Source: Glaciozyma antarctica PI12 (taxonomy: Eukaryota; Basidiomycota; Microbotryomycetes; Kriegeriales; Camptobasidiaceae). From it: DNA of 64,000 nucleotides. Under the pieces are notes generated by a model. The model saw only the letters and a program-made list of their open reading frames with translations, ran no database searches and had not been told where the DNA came from. Made by a program: the position numbers and the translations under genes. Below, piece after piece: positions 27,423 through 40,732 of this stretch (position 1 is its first letter; each line of letters opens with the position of its first letter). The stretch covers positions 818,607 through 882,606 of the forward strand of contig KZ627151.1 in NCBI GenBank assembly GCA_002917775.1, read 5' to 3'.

Positions 27423-28262
27423 CGTGAGCGTATCCTGATCTCGCTGGTACGGGCTCGCGAACGAATGTATCGCAATTCCCGGCGCACAGTCTGTCAAGCG
27501 CACGTACCTCTGCGTATCATGGGCGCAACAGCTCTTGCAGACCCGATTTACTCTGTCCAGAGCGTGAGCGGATCCTGATATCCCTGGTACGAGCTCGAAA
27601 ACGAAGATATCGCGATGCCCGGCGCACAGGCTGTCGAGCGCACGTCCTACTGCGTAGTTTCGGCGCGACAGCTCTTGCAGACCCGATTTGCTCTGTCCAG
27701 AGCGCGAGCGGATCCTGATCTCGCTGGTACGGGCTCGAAAACGATCATATCGCAATTCCCGGCGCACAGTCTGTCGAACGCACGTATTTCTGCGTAATTT
27801 CGGCGCGACAGCTCTCGCAGACCCGATTTCCTCTGTNNNGNNNNNNNNNNNNNNNNNNNNNNNNNNNNNNNNNNNNNNNNNNNNNNNNNNNNNNNNNNNN
27901 NNNNNNNNNNNNNNNNNNNNNNNNNNNNNNNNNNNNNNNNNNNNNNNNNNNNNNNNNNNNNNNNNNNNNNNNNNNNNNNNNNNNNNNNNNNNNNNNNNNN
28001 NNNNNNNNNNNNNNNNNNNNNNNNNNNNNNNATATCGCAATGCTCGGCGCAGAGTCTGTCGAGCGCACGTCCTTCTGCGTAATTTCGGCGCGACAGCTCT
28101 CGCAGACCCGATTTCCTCTGTCCAGAGCGTGAGCGGATCCTGATCTCGCTGGAACGGGCTCGAAAACAATGATATCACAATGCCCGGCGCACAGTCTGTC
28201 GAGCGCACGTCCTTCTGCGTAGTTTCGGCGCGACAGCTCTCGCAGATTGACCCAATCTGTTC
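27423..28262. repeat. Tandem array with a 140-bp period
   Basis: An anchor TATCGCA or a close variant occurs at 27468, 27608, 27748, 28033 and 28173: exactly 140 apart on each side of an N gap. Each unit contains GAGCGTGAGCGGATCCTGAT, CGCTGGTACGGGCTCGAAAA, CGGCGCACAGTCTGTCGAGC, GGCGCGACAGCTCT and GCAGACCCGATTT blocks. Because 140 is not a multiple of three, the array cannot encode a repeated protein domain; the open frames crossing it change frame from unit to unit. At least five units are visible and about six would fill the span if the gap size is right. Confidence 0.93.
27837..28031. other. N gap inside the tandem array
   Basis: Unknown bases interrupt the array. The units on either side are out of register by five bases, so the gap size is an estimate and copies may be collapsed. 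Confidence 0.95.
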
Positions 28263-28265
28263 TGT

Positions 28266-28484
28266 CCGAGTGACAATCATCGTCCAAGCGCCCACCTACC
28301 AACGGCTTGCACCCTGGCACCCCCGGCGACCGAAGCAAGGCCAACCTGCTCGGCTTCTATGACTGTGCGATGGGCAGAAGCAGGGACCGAGGTGTGGTAC
28401 TTATTCAGCGGGCTTCAGCACGAGCTGGAGGGGGACAACTTGGCGGCGGTGGCGGCCCCTTTGCGAGCGCACCTGGTGGAATGA
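28266..28484 (+). pseudogene. Duplicated 3' end of the DNAJC11 gene
   Basis: This stretch matches the last exon of the intact DNAJC11-like gene at 40.73-40.95 kb, in opposite orientation. Shared peptide includes RSKANLLGFYDCAM, and the final 39 bases up to the TGA are essentially identical. Before that the copy has many substitutions and small indels. The protein frame is lost between NLLGFYDCAMG and AAVAAPLRAHLVE, and the upstream exons are absent, so it is a non-functional fragment. It directly abuts the right end of the 140-bp array and is followed by a tRNA-Glu, as at the parent locus. Confidence 0.88.
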
Positions 28485-28583
28485 ACGACTACTCCTCATC
28501 CCAATGCCCATCGTCCCCCGTGAGGAGCAGCTAGTGGCAATAAGAAAGAACGACATCGATTCCAAAAAAAATGTGAACTCTTT

Positions 28584-28654
28584 TCCCTGCCGGGGAGTCG
28601 AACCCCGTTCGCGGCTGTGAGAGAGCCGAATCATGACCGGTAGACCAGCAAGGA
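28584..28654 (-). tRNA. tRNA-Glu (CUC)
   Basis: The cloverleaf folds on the minus strand. The acceptor stem pairs TCCTTGC with GCAGGGA (one G-U pair). The anticodon arm is CGGCT-CTCTCAC-AGCCG with anticodon CTC. The T arm is CGGGG-TTCGACT-CCCCG. A T-run follows downstream as a Pol III terminator. The 71 bases are identical to the copy at 40548-40618. Confidence 0.95.
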
Positions 28655-28869
28655 TCTGAATGAATTTGCGTTCTAGCTGTGACGTTCTCATCCACCGGAC
28701 GGCTTTCTGCCCTCGCTCACCGAAGCCGCTGAGCTTCCTCGGGGCTGGGTGGCGCCGGAGGAGCCTAGATGCGACAGCCAGTAATACCCCGCGAACTGAT
28801 CGAGCCAAACTCGTCAAAAATTGGCTGACGCTGGGCTAGGTTTCCTCTCGCTGAACCAGAGAGCCTCCC

Positions 28870-30176
28870 TCAAGTTGCAACATCAGAACCCTGCGACGGT
28901 TGCCGGGGCGTGAGGACCATGGCTTCATCCAGCCACTGGCGCATCGACTTCCCCTCTTGTGGTGTTGTCCTCCATGGACCTGCAAGCTTCTCCCTCGCTT
29001 CCTGCACCGCAGGATCCGCGCGCGCAATGTCGCCTTCCCGCTCATGTTCCTCCCAGTACGCCATCGTCTGCCAACCAGGCATCAGCTCGCTTCTTTGTGG
29101 CGATACGGCAAAAAGAAACGCACCTTGTCGCGAGTAGGCTTGTTGGCCATGACAGTGATGCGCTCAACGTGGGCTGCCCGTAGACGCGTGAGGGCTGCTT
29201 CGGACTGCTGAGAGATGGCGTTGAGAGCGGGGGCAATAATGGCGATTGACGAGGTCGAGGGAGGGGTATAGGTCGCAGGAAGGAGGTACATCGCCAGGGT
29301 GAGGAAGGCAAAGAAGATGTGTCGAACGACGTGCATTTGAGCATGGAGCTGGGGAGAGACCGAATGTGAGCTCGTGTTGTGCGTGAGGACTACGTTCCAA
29401 CGTACCATGACCACTTGTCCTCCTCCCCGACTCCCCTGCCAGCTCAATCGCATCCATGCCTCCACCACGACGGCCCCGGCGATCAAATAAACGGCCAGCT
29501 TCCTCCAGCGCGTCCTCCCTCCTCCTGCTAGTATCCCTACGCACGCCAGTAACGACAGGTACGACAGTGTCACTGACGGCAGGTTGTGGAGCGCAAAGTC
29601 GGTCGCGTAGTTCCCGTCTGCGTCTTCCCCCGTCGGACTCCTGCACCAACTGCAGCTCATGAGCGGCCCCACGCCATAACCAGCGTACGCCACTCGCGCA
29701 TCAAGAGTCTGCAGTCGGCTGAGAAGCTCCAACTGCTCGTCGGCGAGCTCCCGTCCACTTTGTCGCGTCCAGCGCGCCGTAAGCTCTGTCGTCGGGGTTC
29801 TGATGTCGAGAGGTGCGCGAAGGATGGGAAAGGCGCGCTGCGCAAAAGATTGTGGTGGAGAGAGGGAGAGGAAGATATTTTGTGGAGGAAGGAGGGCGGT
29901 GAAGAGGGAGAGGGAGAGGCCAAGGGAGAGGAGGAGGAGGCGGAGGTAGGCGACGCTTGCTGGTTGTGGAGGTGCCGGAGGGGGTATGGGACAGCGAGGC
30001 TGGGATCGAGTTCCTGCTGGTGGTGGTGCGATGTAGTTCTGAACTACAGCGATGACCTTGGGGAGGATGTAGGAGAGGAGGAAGGGCGATGCGATGACCT
30101 GGACGGGAGTGCGTTAGTCTGAGCTTGGTTCGCTGAAGCGTTCACTCACTGCTAAGCTAGAGACAGGGCTGTTCAT
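28870..30176 (-). CDS. Multipass membrane protein, unknown function
   Basis: The start gives MNSPVSSLA, an intron, then VIASPFLLSYILPKVIAVVQ, a first membrane segment. Later hydrophobic helices are LRLLLLSLGLSLSLFTALL, LPSVTLSYLSLLACVGILA, LAVYLIAGAVVVEAWMRLSW and HIFFAFLTLAMYLLPATY. Between helices two and three lies AYAGYGVGPLMSCSWCRSP with a CSWC pair, then GNYATDFALHNLP. The C-terminal third is soluble and helical. Layout and the Cys pair look conserved rather than random, suggesting a fungal organellar membrane protein, but I recognise no named family. Introns have clear CTAAC or CTGAC branch sites. Confidence 0.75.
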
Positions 30177-30290
30177 TCTATAAGGCTGAGAGCGAGCAGC
30201 TGGAGGAGGAGGAAGAGCAGAGACGTCGTCGCGCTCGTCGACTTGCGTCTCTCTGACCACGACCTCTTCCCACTCATCTCGCAACTGGAG

Positions 30291-31570
30291 ATGGCTTCAA
30301 AGCAGGCAGCAAAGCGGCTCACCAAGGAGTACCAGGTGCGTCCTCTCATCGCCCGCTCTCCACACCGCTCCTAACTCGTTCCTCGACGACCAGGCGATTC
30401 AGAAGGAGCCTCCTCCCTTTGTCTTTGCCAGACCCAAGTAGGGACTGCGTTCGCCCTATCCTCCAATCCAAGCTGACTATCTGCTGTGTGTGCAGCGAGT
30501 CCAAGTGAGCTTGCGCCGCCCCACCACCGCTTCAGCCGACTCGCCAGCTAACGTCCCTCCCAGCGTTCTCGAGTGGCACTTTATCCTTCGTGGACCTCCT
30601 GATACGCCTTATTTTGGAGGAGAGTACTACGGTGTGATCCTGTTCCCGTCCGATTACCCGTTCGCGCCTCCCGGGATCAAGGTGAGCTCACGTTCGAGCC
30701 ATCTCCGATAGGGGGAATGGGGAGCTAATGGGGGCGGAACGCGCAGGTCAACACTCCCAGTGGTCGGTTCTCGCCAGGTGCAGGTACGTTGACGTGTTAC
30801 CGCTGCTGTGCTGCGTGGGCTGACCGTTTGCTTCTACTTCTCCAGCAATCTGCACGAGCATGTCCAACTTCCACCCAGGTGGGTAGCGCCTCTGTTCCTC
30901 TTGAGTCTCGCTAGCTAACCCAGATACACTCTCCCAGGATCCTGGTACGTTTTTCTCCACTCCGCAGGCACTCAAACTCAGCTCACTCGCGTTCGTTCTT
31001 CAGGAACCCCGCCTGGTCCGTTCAGACCATCTTGACTGGCCTTCTTTCCTTTATGCTCGCCGAAGAAATCACCACGGGTGCGGTTTCTGTACCAGATTTT
31101 CTCGTCCCTCCACTAACGTCGTTTTTCTCATCGCAGGAAGCATACGAGCTACTGAGGTTGAACGCAAGCTGCTCGCTGTGACATCTCACACCTGGAACAT
31201 GTGCGCCTTTCGCTCTCAATTTCGTTTAAATCGCACTCACTCGCGTTTGCCTTCTGCAGCTTCTGCAGCGCCCAGCCCAAATTTCGCTCCATCTTCCCCG
31301 AATACGCTCAACTCGCCATGAAGGACTTGCCCGACATGGGGGTCCCCGAAACCCTCCTCCTCCTCCTCCACCGATTCGACTTCGGCTCCTACAACTGTAC
31401 CCCTTGTTCCTCCCACCGTCAATCCCTTTGCGCCCCTGACGCGTGGCTCGACAGGGGAAGTAGCGCGACGACCTGATCGTCCGCCTAGAGGAATGAGTGC
31501 TCGGAGGTGGATTGGCTGGGCGGTCTTGCTGTTGGCGGTCTCGTGGGCTACGGTCAAGCTGTTGAATTAA
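30291..31570 (+). CDS. UBC6: Ubiquitin-conjugating enzyme E2, tail-anchored (UBC6)
   Basis: UBC6 is the ER-membrane E2 that works with Doa10/Hrd1-type ligases in ERAD. The start is MASKQAAKRLTKEYQAIQKE. The catalytic region is TPSGRFSPGAAICTSMSNFHPD, with the active-site Cys in the UBC6-type C-x-S-M-S-x-x-H-P setting. It is followed by SWNPAWSVQTILTGLLSFML. A final intron (donor GTACCC near 31396, CTGAC branch, acceptor GACAG) joins FGSYN to WEVARRPDRPPRGMSARR. The C-terminal anchor is WIGWAVLLLAVSWATVKLLN, ending at 31570. About ten introns are present, several exons being under 30 bases. Confidence 0.95.
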
Positions 31571-31716
31571 TCGCTGTGTCAAGTCCTTCGCAAGTTGGCA
31601 GCGAGGAGAGAAAGTAGTAACGAGGCAGAGTAGTACCTCCCTCAGCCCAGCTCTCTCGCCCAAGTTTGCCCGGACCCCACCTACTCCCCTCCCCCACCGC
31701 CTCCACTTCCGCCGCC

Positions 31717-32208
31717 ATGTCCTAGTGAGTACCGCGTCCCAGCTGCCATGATCAGGAGGACGAGTCAAGCCAGGGCGAGCGAAGATGGCAAGGAGGAGGA
31801 ACTAAACGTCTCCGCCTTCTCTCACCGCGATTCCTGCCCCTCGAGATGGACACGCTAACCCGTCGTCCCACCTTGCAGCACCATCCTCGGAAAGAAGATC
31901 CTCAACGAGTACATCGCGATCGGAGTCTACTCCGCCGTGAGCCCCCTTCTCTAGCAGCAGGAACCCACTCGCAGGAGCTGATCCCCCGCGCACCAGGTCG
32001 GACTCGGTGTCTTCGCCGCCACTCGCGGTGGATCCGAGGCCAAGGTCACCAAGCTTCCTGAGGCTAGCAGCAGCTCGTGCGTTTCCTTTCTTCTCCTGGT
32101 ACGCGCGGAGGAGAAGCTGATGGGGGTTCTAGTGACGACGAGGCCGCCTTCATCCGCAACTTTATCGCCAACCTTGAGCGTGAGGACGCAGCGGCCGCAA
32201 AGCACTAG
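31717..32208 (+). CDS. ATP19: F1Fo-ATP synthase subunit k (ATP19-like)
   Basis: This small protein of the ATP synthase dimer interface in the mitochondrial inner membrane has about 69 residues. Exon 1 is only ATGTCCTA (31717-31724). Exons at 31879-31936, 31997-32076 and 32133-32208 give MSYTILGKKILNEYIAIG, VYSAVGLGVFAATRGG and AAFIRNFIANLEREDA. One membrane helix, a positive segment and an acidic tail with F-I-x-N-F-I resemble yeast Atp19. Assignment is by size, layout and the tail motif. Confidence 0.78.
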
Positions 32209-32522
32209 ATCAGAGGAGGAGGAGGAAAGCGCAATCGAAAGACGTATTGAGCGAGCATGGCAGCGGAGTACGTGCGTGCAGCGCAACGGGTGGGACTGGG
32301 CGAGCACGGCGTGGGCCCCGAAGGCGTATACGGCGCTTCACTGCTCTTCCGACAACCTTGGGCGGGACAGACTGCGGTCTGGGACATGGTGCAGCAGTTT
32401 GGGCTGGCTCGCTGGGGAGGATCGACCGAGGGAGGAGGACCTGCTCGCGTTGAATTCGCCTCTGCTCTCGCGTTCTGCTGAACCACTGCTTCACAAACGG
32501 AGTCTGTACTGGTTCACTTGCA

Positions 32523-35500
32523 TCACTTGGTATCCATCTTATCATCCTCCTTCTCGAACCCCTTGTTCTTGCTCAACACGCAGTCTGTTCACGCCCCAAA
32601 GCCTCGTCAGCAAATACGCTCTCGACGACGCGCACGAAACGAAAGACTCACAGCCCTCCAGCACGTGCGAGTACGACATGTACTCCTCGGTTGCGAGTTC
32701 GGCACGCTCCATCTGACCGAGCCGCACGGGAGTCTGGTGCGTCTGGAAGCCAGAGATCGTTCGAGGCTTTCCAGCTTGTCCGACGACGTCGACGGCCTGC
32801 GCGAGAGTGTGAACATGAGCGGGAGTACGTTGTAGCTTAGGTTCGAGCGCACCTGTCCGACGCGAACGGTAACGGGGAGAAGGTTGCCCTCCTCGTCGAA
32901 AGTGATGAGGAAGCGCTGGAGGAATGGAGAGGTCAGCACGTGTCGAAAGCGAGGAGACGATGGAACGCACGGGGTACATGGCCATGACGATGAAGTACAG
33001 CATCCAGTGAGACTTGTCAAGGATGACTGGACGAAGACGGGTCAGCAGAGACCGAGAGAGCTCGAACGATGCGACTCACGAGCACCAGAATCCGTGAAGG
33101 CGACGATCGTGGCGAGGAGACCAGCGACAGCGACGGGAGACATGAGAGATCGGTCCGTGTGGAAAGGGTTGATTCCGATCGTGCCCTTTCCCATGTGGAC
33201 GAGACCCTGCGCGACCGAGCAGCGTCAGCACCTTCGCGCGAACTGAAGCCATCAAAGACGGGACGAACCTGAGCGATGCGAACCATGAACAAGCAGTCGG
33301 CCTCCTTGCTGTAGTAGCTCGCCAACTGGCGAAGCATCTGCGCAAGGCGCGCGTTGTTCGTTCCGGCACCGACGAGACCCATCGCAAAGATGGCGTTGAT
33401 GGCGACTTGAAGATCGTTGTCGTGCGAGTAGCGAGAGAGGGTGTCCATGATCGTGAGGACGGGGTTGGACGCGCTGAGGATACCGAGGGCGAGGGGAACT
33501 GTTCTTCGAACCACGGGCTCGCCGTAGTGCATCTGCGGAGGAAGGTGTCAGCAGCTATCGATGCACGCACGAATCAAACTGCACGCACAAGGTGGTTGAA
33601 CTGGCGAATCGCCATGTCCGTTCCAACGTCCTCTCCCATCGAGATGAGCGCGATTCCGATGACAGCCAGGGCCTGGTGAAGGTCGAGGTCGTTCTCAGGA
33701 TCGAGGTGGTCGTGGCAGTGGTTGAGCATGCCCTGAATCTTGAGCACGTTGCCAGTGCCTGCGAACGAGCACACGTCGACGAGGACGAGCGCCTGCTTTC
33801 CAATGGGCGCCTCGACCGCCTTGAGCGTCTCGATCGTCGCGTCCGAGGCATCTTGCCGTCCTGAGCACACAAGGCAGCATCAGCGTCGTCCTCCCACCCG
33901 TCCAGGAACGTAGCGCACCAAGGTACAGCAATCCGAGACCGAGACTCATGAACCGACCCCACTTCTCCTTTAGCTCCGCCTCCTCTCGCTCCATCATCGT
34001 CTGCAGAATCGCCATCGTCACGTCGCCATCGCACGACCCGACGAAGATGAAGCCCAGAGCGAGCGCCGACATGGCAGCAATCTCCATCGAGACGGTCGTG
34101 TCGCCAACTGCGGGAAGGAGGAGCTCGCGAATGTCCTCGCGATGAGTTCCAGCGTATGCGATTCCGATACTGGTTGGACGCGAGATCAGTACCGATCGCC
34201 AGTAAACGGGAAAGCGAAACGAACCCGATGATGGCGGCGACGCGAAGGGGGACGCTCTTGCTCTCGACGTGGTCGGACAAGAGCGCGAGAGCGACGTCCA
34301 TCTCTGTCCGGATGCCCGAGTGAATGAGTCCGTTGGCGAGCATCGCTCCGGCCTGTGTTGAGTCGAGTTAGAACGCAAACTCGAGAAGCTGACGCCGATA
34401 CACGCACCTTGATGTGATCCTCCGTGGCGTACGCGTACTTGTCAATCTGACTCAGTCCCTCGTCGGTGTCCCATAGCAGACTAACTCCGAGCGACGCAGC
34501 GGCGCTGAACATGCCTGGAGAACGCCGTTAGCTCCTCCCCACTCCGTCGGTCGATCCAGCGAACTCACCATGCTCCTTGTTCTTGTAAATCCAGCTCTGT
34601 AGCTCTGTCCGCTTCAACCATCAGCTTGTCGTTCCCGAATCCAGCGTTCACGAAGGCGTTGACAAAAGTTCCAGCGAGGTTCTGACGAGCCGAGTCGACG
34701 TTGGCAGGGGCTCCAGATCCTGTAGATGAGAACGTCAGGACACGCACGGCGGGAGAGAAGAGCAGCACGCACGGGTGTTCTCCATGTGCGACTTGTAGAT
34801 GTCCTCCAAGCTCTTGGGCTCCGTCACGTTGAGCTCGGCGCCGAAGCGCTTGAAGTTCTCCGAAAGCTTGGTGTTGTTGAGGATCTCAGTGAGCGCTTCG
34901 TCCTCCGTCTCGACGTTGACTTGCTGCCGCGCGAGGATGTACGCAAGCTGTCGGCGCATGTGCCTGCGCGTCGACTCAGTCAGCTGCGCGTCCCTTACGA
35001 TTCACCACGTCGACAACGCACGGATTACTAGGCGCCTCAAAGTCCTCCTTGATCAACTCGGGGTCCTGAAGCTTGAGCGCAAGCGTCAAGCTCTCCGTAA
35101 ACTTGCCGTGCTTGCGGTAGATCTCCCTCGCCGTCTTGAGGAACTCGCGATCGTCGGGCGGGGGGAGGAGGCTGACGCAGCTGACCATGTAGAGGCAGAC
35201 GCGAGCGAAAGTGTTGTCGTCGACGTGGGGAATGATGGAAGAGATGGATTCGAGTTCGAGGAGGAGGTCGACGGCATCGGCTTCGCCGTTGTGGGTGAGG
35301 AGGAAAGGGATGAGGCGGAGGCCGAGCTCGAGGAGGTCGGCAGTCGATTCGGCGGCGGTCTGGCGTACCAGGAACTCCTCACCCAGCTCAGCGGCAAGGT
35401 GTCTGCGTGCCTCAGCTGGTCAGCTCCCCCGCTCGAGATCCACCACGCGACCAGCCAACGCACCGGACGTATTCGTGACCCCACAAGCCCGGGTCCTCCT

Positions 35501-36292
35501 CACTCCCTCCCTTCAGCCGGTACGAGAGAGTCTCCCGCTTGCCCGTATCCGAGTAGGTCATGGCGAGAACGGAGAGAATGTCGGCAAAGAGGCTCTTGTC
35601 CGAGACGATCGGCTCCTTTGCTCCCAGCCCTATCGCTGAAGCAACGCTTTCCACAATGGTAGTTGAAGGGGTGGACGGCCACGAGTCCTGGATGGTCGAG
35701 AGATCGGCGTAGTGAGGTCGGAGGCTGAGCGGGGGGTGTCATCAGCGTTTGTTCCTCTAGGGCGCCGCGCCTGCTGCAGAGTCTCGATACGCACAATTTG
35801 AGAGGTTTGGGAACTGCAGTCATTGAGGAAGTGGAGGTGCGAATGAGGGTGCGGAGAGTCTCGAGGGCAGGTCGGTAGAGGGTCGTGTCGGGTTCCTGCA
35901 AGCAACGCTGTCAGCTCCAGTCCTGCGACCCCAATTGCCCCAATGCTGCTCCAGCGACCTCCCGACCGTAGAGAGATCGGTCGCCCCAGTCCCGCCTCCT
36001 GCTCAAACACGCCACTCACCTTGAGGCGTTCGACGAGCATCTCGAGTTCCCCCTTGAGCGCGGCGTCCTCCTCAGACTGCGAGTGTACAAGCGTGTAAGT
36101 CTAGGCCACCTTGAACGGCAGTCTAAGCGAGCGTACGAGCTCATCCGCTCCTTCCTTGAGCTCTGCCTTCGCGGCGGCCTTGAGCTCCTCGTCACCTTTG
36201 GGAGGAAACTTGGCCAAGGGCTTCTCCTCCTTGGGCGGGTCCTCTGCTGGGACAGAGACGGTCCAGGCGACTCCGTTGGGATCGTCTGACAT
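32523..36292 (-). CDS. RPN1: 26S proteasome regulatory subunit RPN1 (PSMD2)
   Basis: RPN1 is the largest base subunit of the 19S particle and binds ubiquitin-like shuttle factors and Ubp6. The start is [21 protein letters not shown] charged N-terminal region leads to [19 protein letters not shown]. Proteasome/cyclosome repeats follow, for example [36 protein letters not shown] and [13 protein letters not shown]. The C-terminal domain has [18 protein letters not shown] and [16 protein letters not shown], ending [14 protein letters not shown]. About 15 introns are present. The reading frame continues open upstream of the ATG to about 36467 without another ATG, which I take as chance. Confidence 0.96.
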
Positions 36293-37115
36293 GCTGAGTG
36301 TTGGAGAGAAGGCGTGTGGAAGGTGGAAGAGCGAAGAGCTGACCTGAATCGCTTGCGCGTCTCGTTCGCGCTGGAGAGCCTCTCTCTTCGTTTCGTTCCA
36401 CTGCTTCGATCGAGCGGACAACCTGGGACTGCTTAGTTCATCATCTGCTTTGTTCCTTTTAGCCGTCAAACGATCGTAGCGCTTGCGATCTCGTCACGAC
36501 ACTGCTACACGCTGAAACGAGCTCGCCAGCGTGCGTGGGAGCCAGATCTGCGCCGGCAGCTTCAAGCACGCCTGTGCGAGGTCTGAAATCAAGCGAGCAG
36601 TGAGCATGGTGAATAACTCTCGCTCAGCTTGGCTCGATTCCAGGCGTGTTCTCCCTCTTGCGCACCGCCGTCTCCCAGTCTTCCTACTCTTCCACCCAGC
36701 TCAACTCGCTTAGCTTCATCCAGGACCTTGCTCGAATCTTCGACAAGAGAAGGTACGAGCTTCGGGACTGCCACGCTCAGGACAGCTGGCTCCTGTTTCT
36801 TTCCCTTTCTCAACATTCGCTCCTTCGCACGAAGCGCGTCGCAATGCTGAAGCGTTCGCAACTCCTGATCTCTTGAGATCGAGTCTTGGAGAGCAGTGTC
36901 TTCCTTTTCTCTCTCTCTCCATTTCGTTCACGAAAGTACCGAGCGGAGCCGCGAGGAACGGTCTCCGAGCAGAGCTGTCGCCTGCCGGGAAGCCAGAAGG
37001 GGTGGAGCTTACTCCTCTGAAAGATGCGATGACACCGTTGTAGAGAAAGCTACAGAACAGCTGCTTGAGGAACAGTGGGAGGCGGGACGAGGACAAAGGG
37101 AACCGACCAGCGTAT
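36293..37115. other. Intergenic region with weak coding signals
   Basis: This 820-base stretch holds the RPN1 promoter. Around 36646-36876 a plus-strand frame reads FSLLRTAVSQSSYSSTQLNS, which looks like a mitochondrial presequence, and then LSFIQDLARIFDKRR, but no convincing exon continues it. A small gene is possible but unsupported. Confidence 0.35.
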
Positions 37116-37501
37116 TCATTCGTCGTACCAACCCACTGGCATGTAGTTATCCTTCCAGTCGAACGTTCGCTGTGCTGCGTGCTCTGCAGTAATCTCCTTC
37201 CCACGCAGTAGGTACCTGTGCAAATATTGGTCAATCCCGTCCTGCCAGCGCTCGACGAGGAGACTCACACTGGAGTCCCCACTTGCGGAGGCGAGCCCTT
37301 GGGAGGGATCTCGTAGAGCGATCCCTTTGAAGTCTCGATGAACGTTCGGAGGAAAGCCGTGCACGTAACGATGTACGAAGCTTCGTTGTAGACGCAGCGG
37401 TACTGAGGGAGCTGAGGAGCAGCTGGTTGAGCGAGGTCGCGCGCGTTGGGGAGAGAACGCACCTGGTGGTAGACTGGAGACTCGTCTCGTTTGGCAGTCA
37501 T
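37116..37501 (-). CDS. Small conserved-looking protein, unknown
   Basis: Three exons encode about 95 residues. They read MTAKRDESPVYHQ, then LPQYRCVYNEASYIVTCTAF with LRTFIETSKGSLYEIPPKG, then YLLRGKEITAEHAAQRTFDW and KDNYMPVGWYDE. The introns have GTGCG/GTGAG donors and CAG acceptors. The compact size, the short hydrophobic stretch YIVTCTAFL and the aromatic tail (WKDNYMPVGWY) suggest a small subunit of a larger complex, perhaps mitochondrial, but I do not recognise the family. It is divergent from the adenosylhomocysteinase gene, about 210 bases away. Confidence 0.6.
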
Positions 37502-37712
37502 CGTTGAAGCAGAAGTCGCCTCCTGCTGCTGTCTGCAGTGGTCTGGGAGCGCGTAGAGGAACGTGCAGCGCCGCCGCTGAAAGCTCAAGCCCGGATCGTG
37601 CCGGGTGAGATCCGAGAGAGGCTGAACTTGGCTCGAAAAAACAGAGCCTCCCCTTCTCTCCTTCCCACCACTCTTTCCCTTCTTCTTTCCATCCTCCTTT
37701 CACTCTAAAAAC

Positions 37713-40065
<2,353 letters not shown>

Positions 40066-40547
40066 GCGGATCGCCCCCCGGCTTTCTCTCCGTCTCCTAC
40101 GTTTGTTTACCACCTCCCCTCGTCCCCATCATCTGTCGTGTGCTGTCTGGCCGCCTAGCCCCCCTCGTCCCTTCATCAACGACCATCAACTGGTTTTAGC
40201 AGCATCTCGATACCCGCATCCAAAATAAACCTACGTTCACCCGTAACATCCTCGCTCGAGAGCTATGAGAGCGCCTTCGCCTTCTGAAAGAGATAAGAGG
40301 AGCAGCAGAAGCAGACGAAGACCAACGCGCCGAGTGAGGGAGACCGGTCCTCGTCGTTTCGCCTCGTCGCACCGGGTACCGTCTGGCAAGTGTCTCCTGC
40401 AGATTCTGCTTCAGACCCATTCAAGGCTTTCACTCCAGGCTGTTCCGGCGCCACCCAGGGATGAGAGAGCTGAGCCGCTTTGGCGAGCGAGGGCAGAGAG
40501 TATCGTGCTATTTCCGTATGTTAAAATCAGTGACCTCATCATTCAAA
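40066..40547. other. Intergenic region before tRNA-Glu
   Basis: About 480 bases hold the 3' UTR of the hydrolase and the 5' flank of the tRNA. Nothing else was recognised. Confidence 0.45.
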
Positions 40548-40618
40548 TCCTTGCTGGTCTACCGGTCATGATTCGGCTCTCTCACAGCCGCGAACGGGGT
40601 TCGACTCCCCGGCAGGGA
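40548..40618 (+). tRNA. tRNA-Glu (CUC)
   Basis: The same 71-base cloverleaf as at 28584-28654, on the opposite strand. The anticodon is CTC in the loop CTCTCAC, and the acceptor TCCTTGC pairs with GCAGGGA. A short T-rich stretch follows. The parent DNAJC11 gene ends 115 bases downstream on the other strand. Confidence 0.95.
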
Positions 40619-40732
40619 AAGGATCTTTATTTTGCTCGTCGGTTCGCCACGTCGTTCATTTTTTGCCGCGTCCTCCCTTGCAGAGGGTGGGTGGAGGAGG
40701 GATACGGTGCACGAGATGAGAGAAGTGTTTGT

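Noticed and set aside
27138-28295. Long minus-strand open frame of 385 codons over the repeat array
   Set aside because: It crosses the N gap and tandem units whose 140-bp period changes frame each time; the resulting peptides have no domain.
31330-31470. Frame break before the UBC6 membrane anchor
   Set aside because: An intron with donor GTACCC and a CTGAC branch joins FGSYN to WEVARRPDR in frame and leads to the tail anchor.
36101-36469. Upstream extension of RPN1 (TAKRNKADDELSSP...)
   Set aside because: There is no ATG for the extension; the conserved protein begins well at MSDDPNG.
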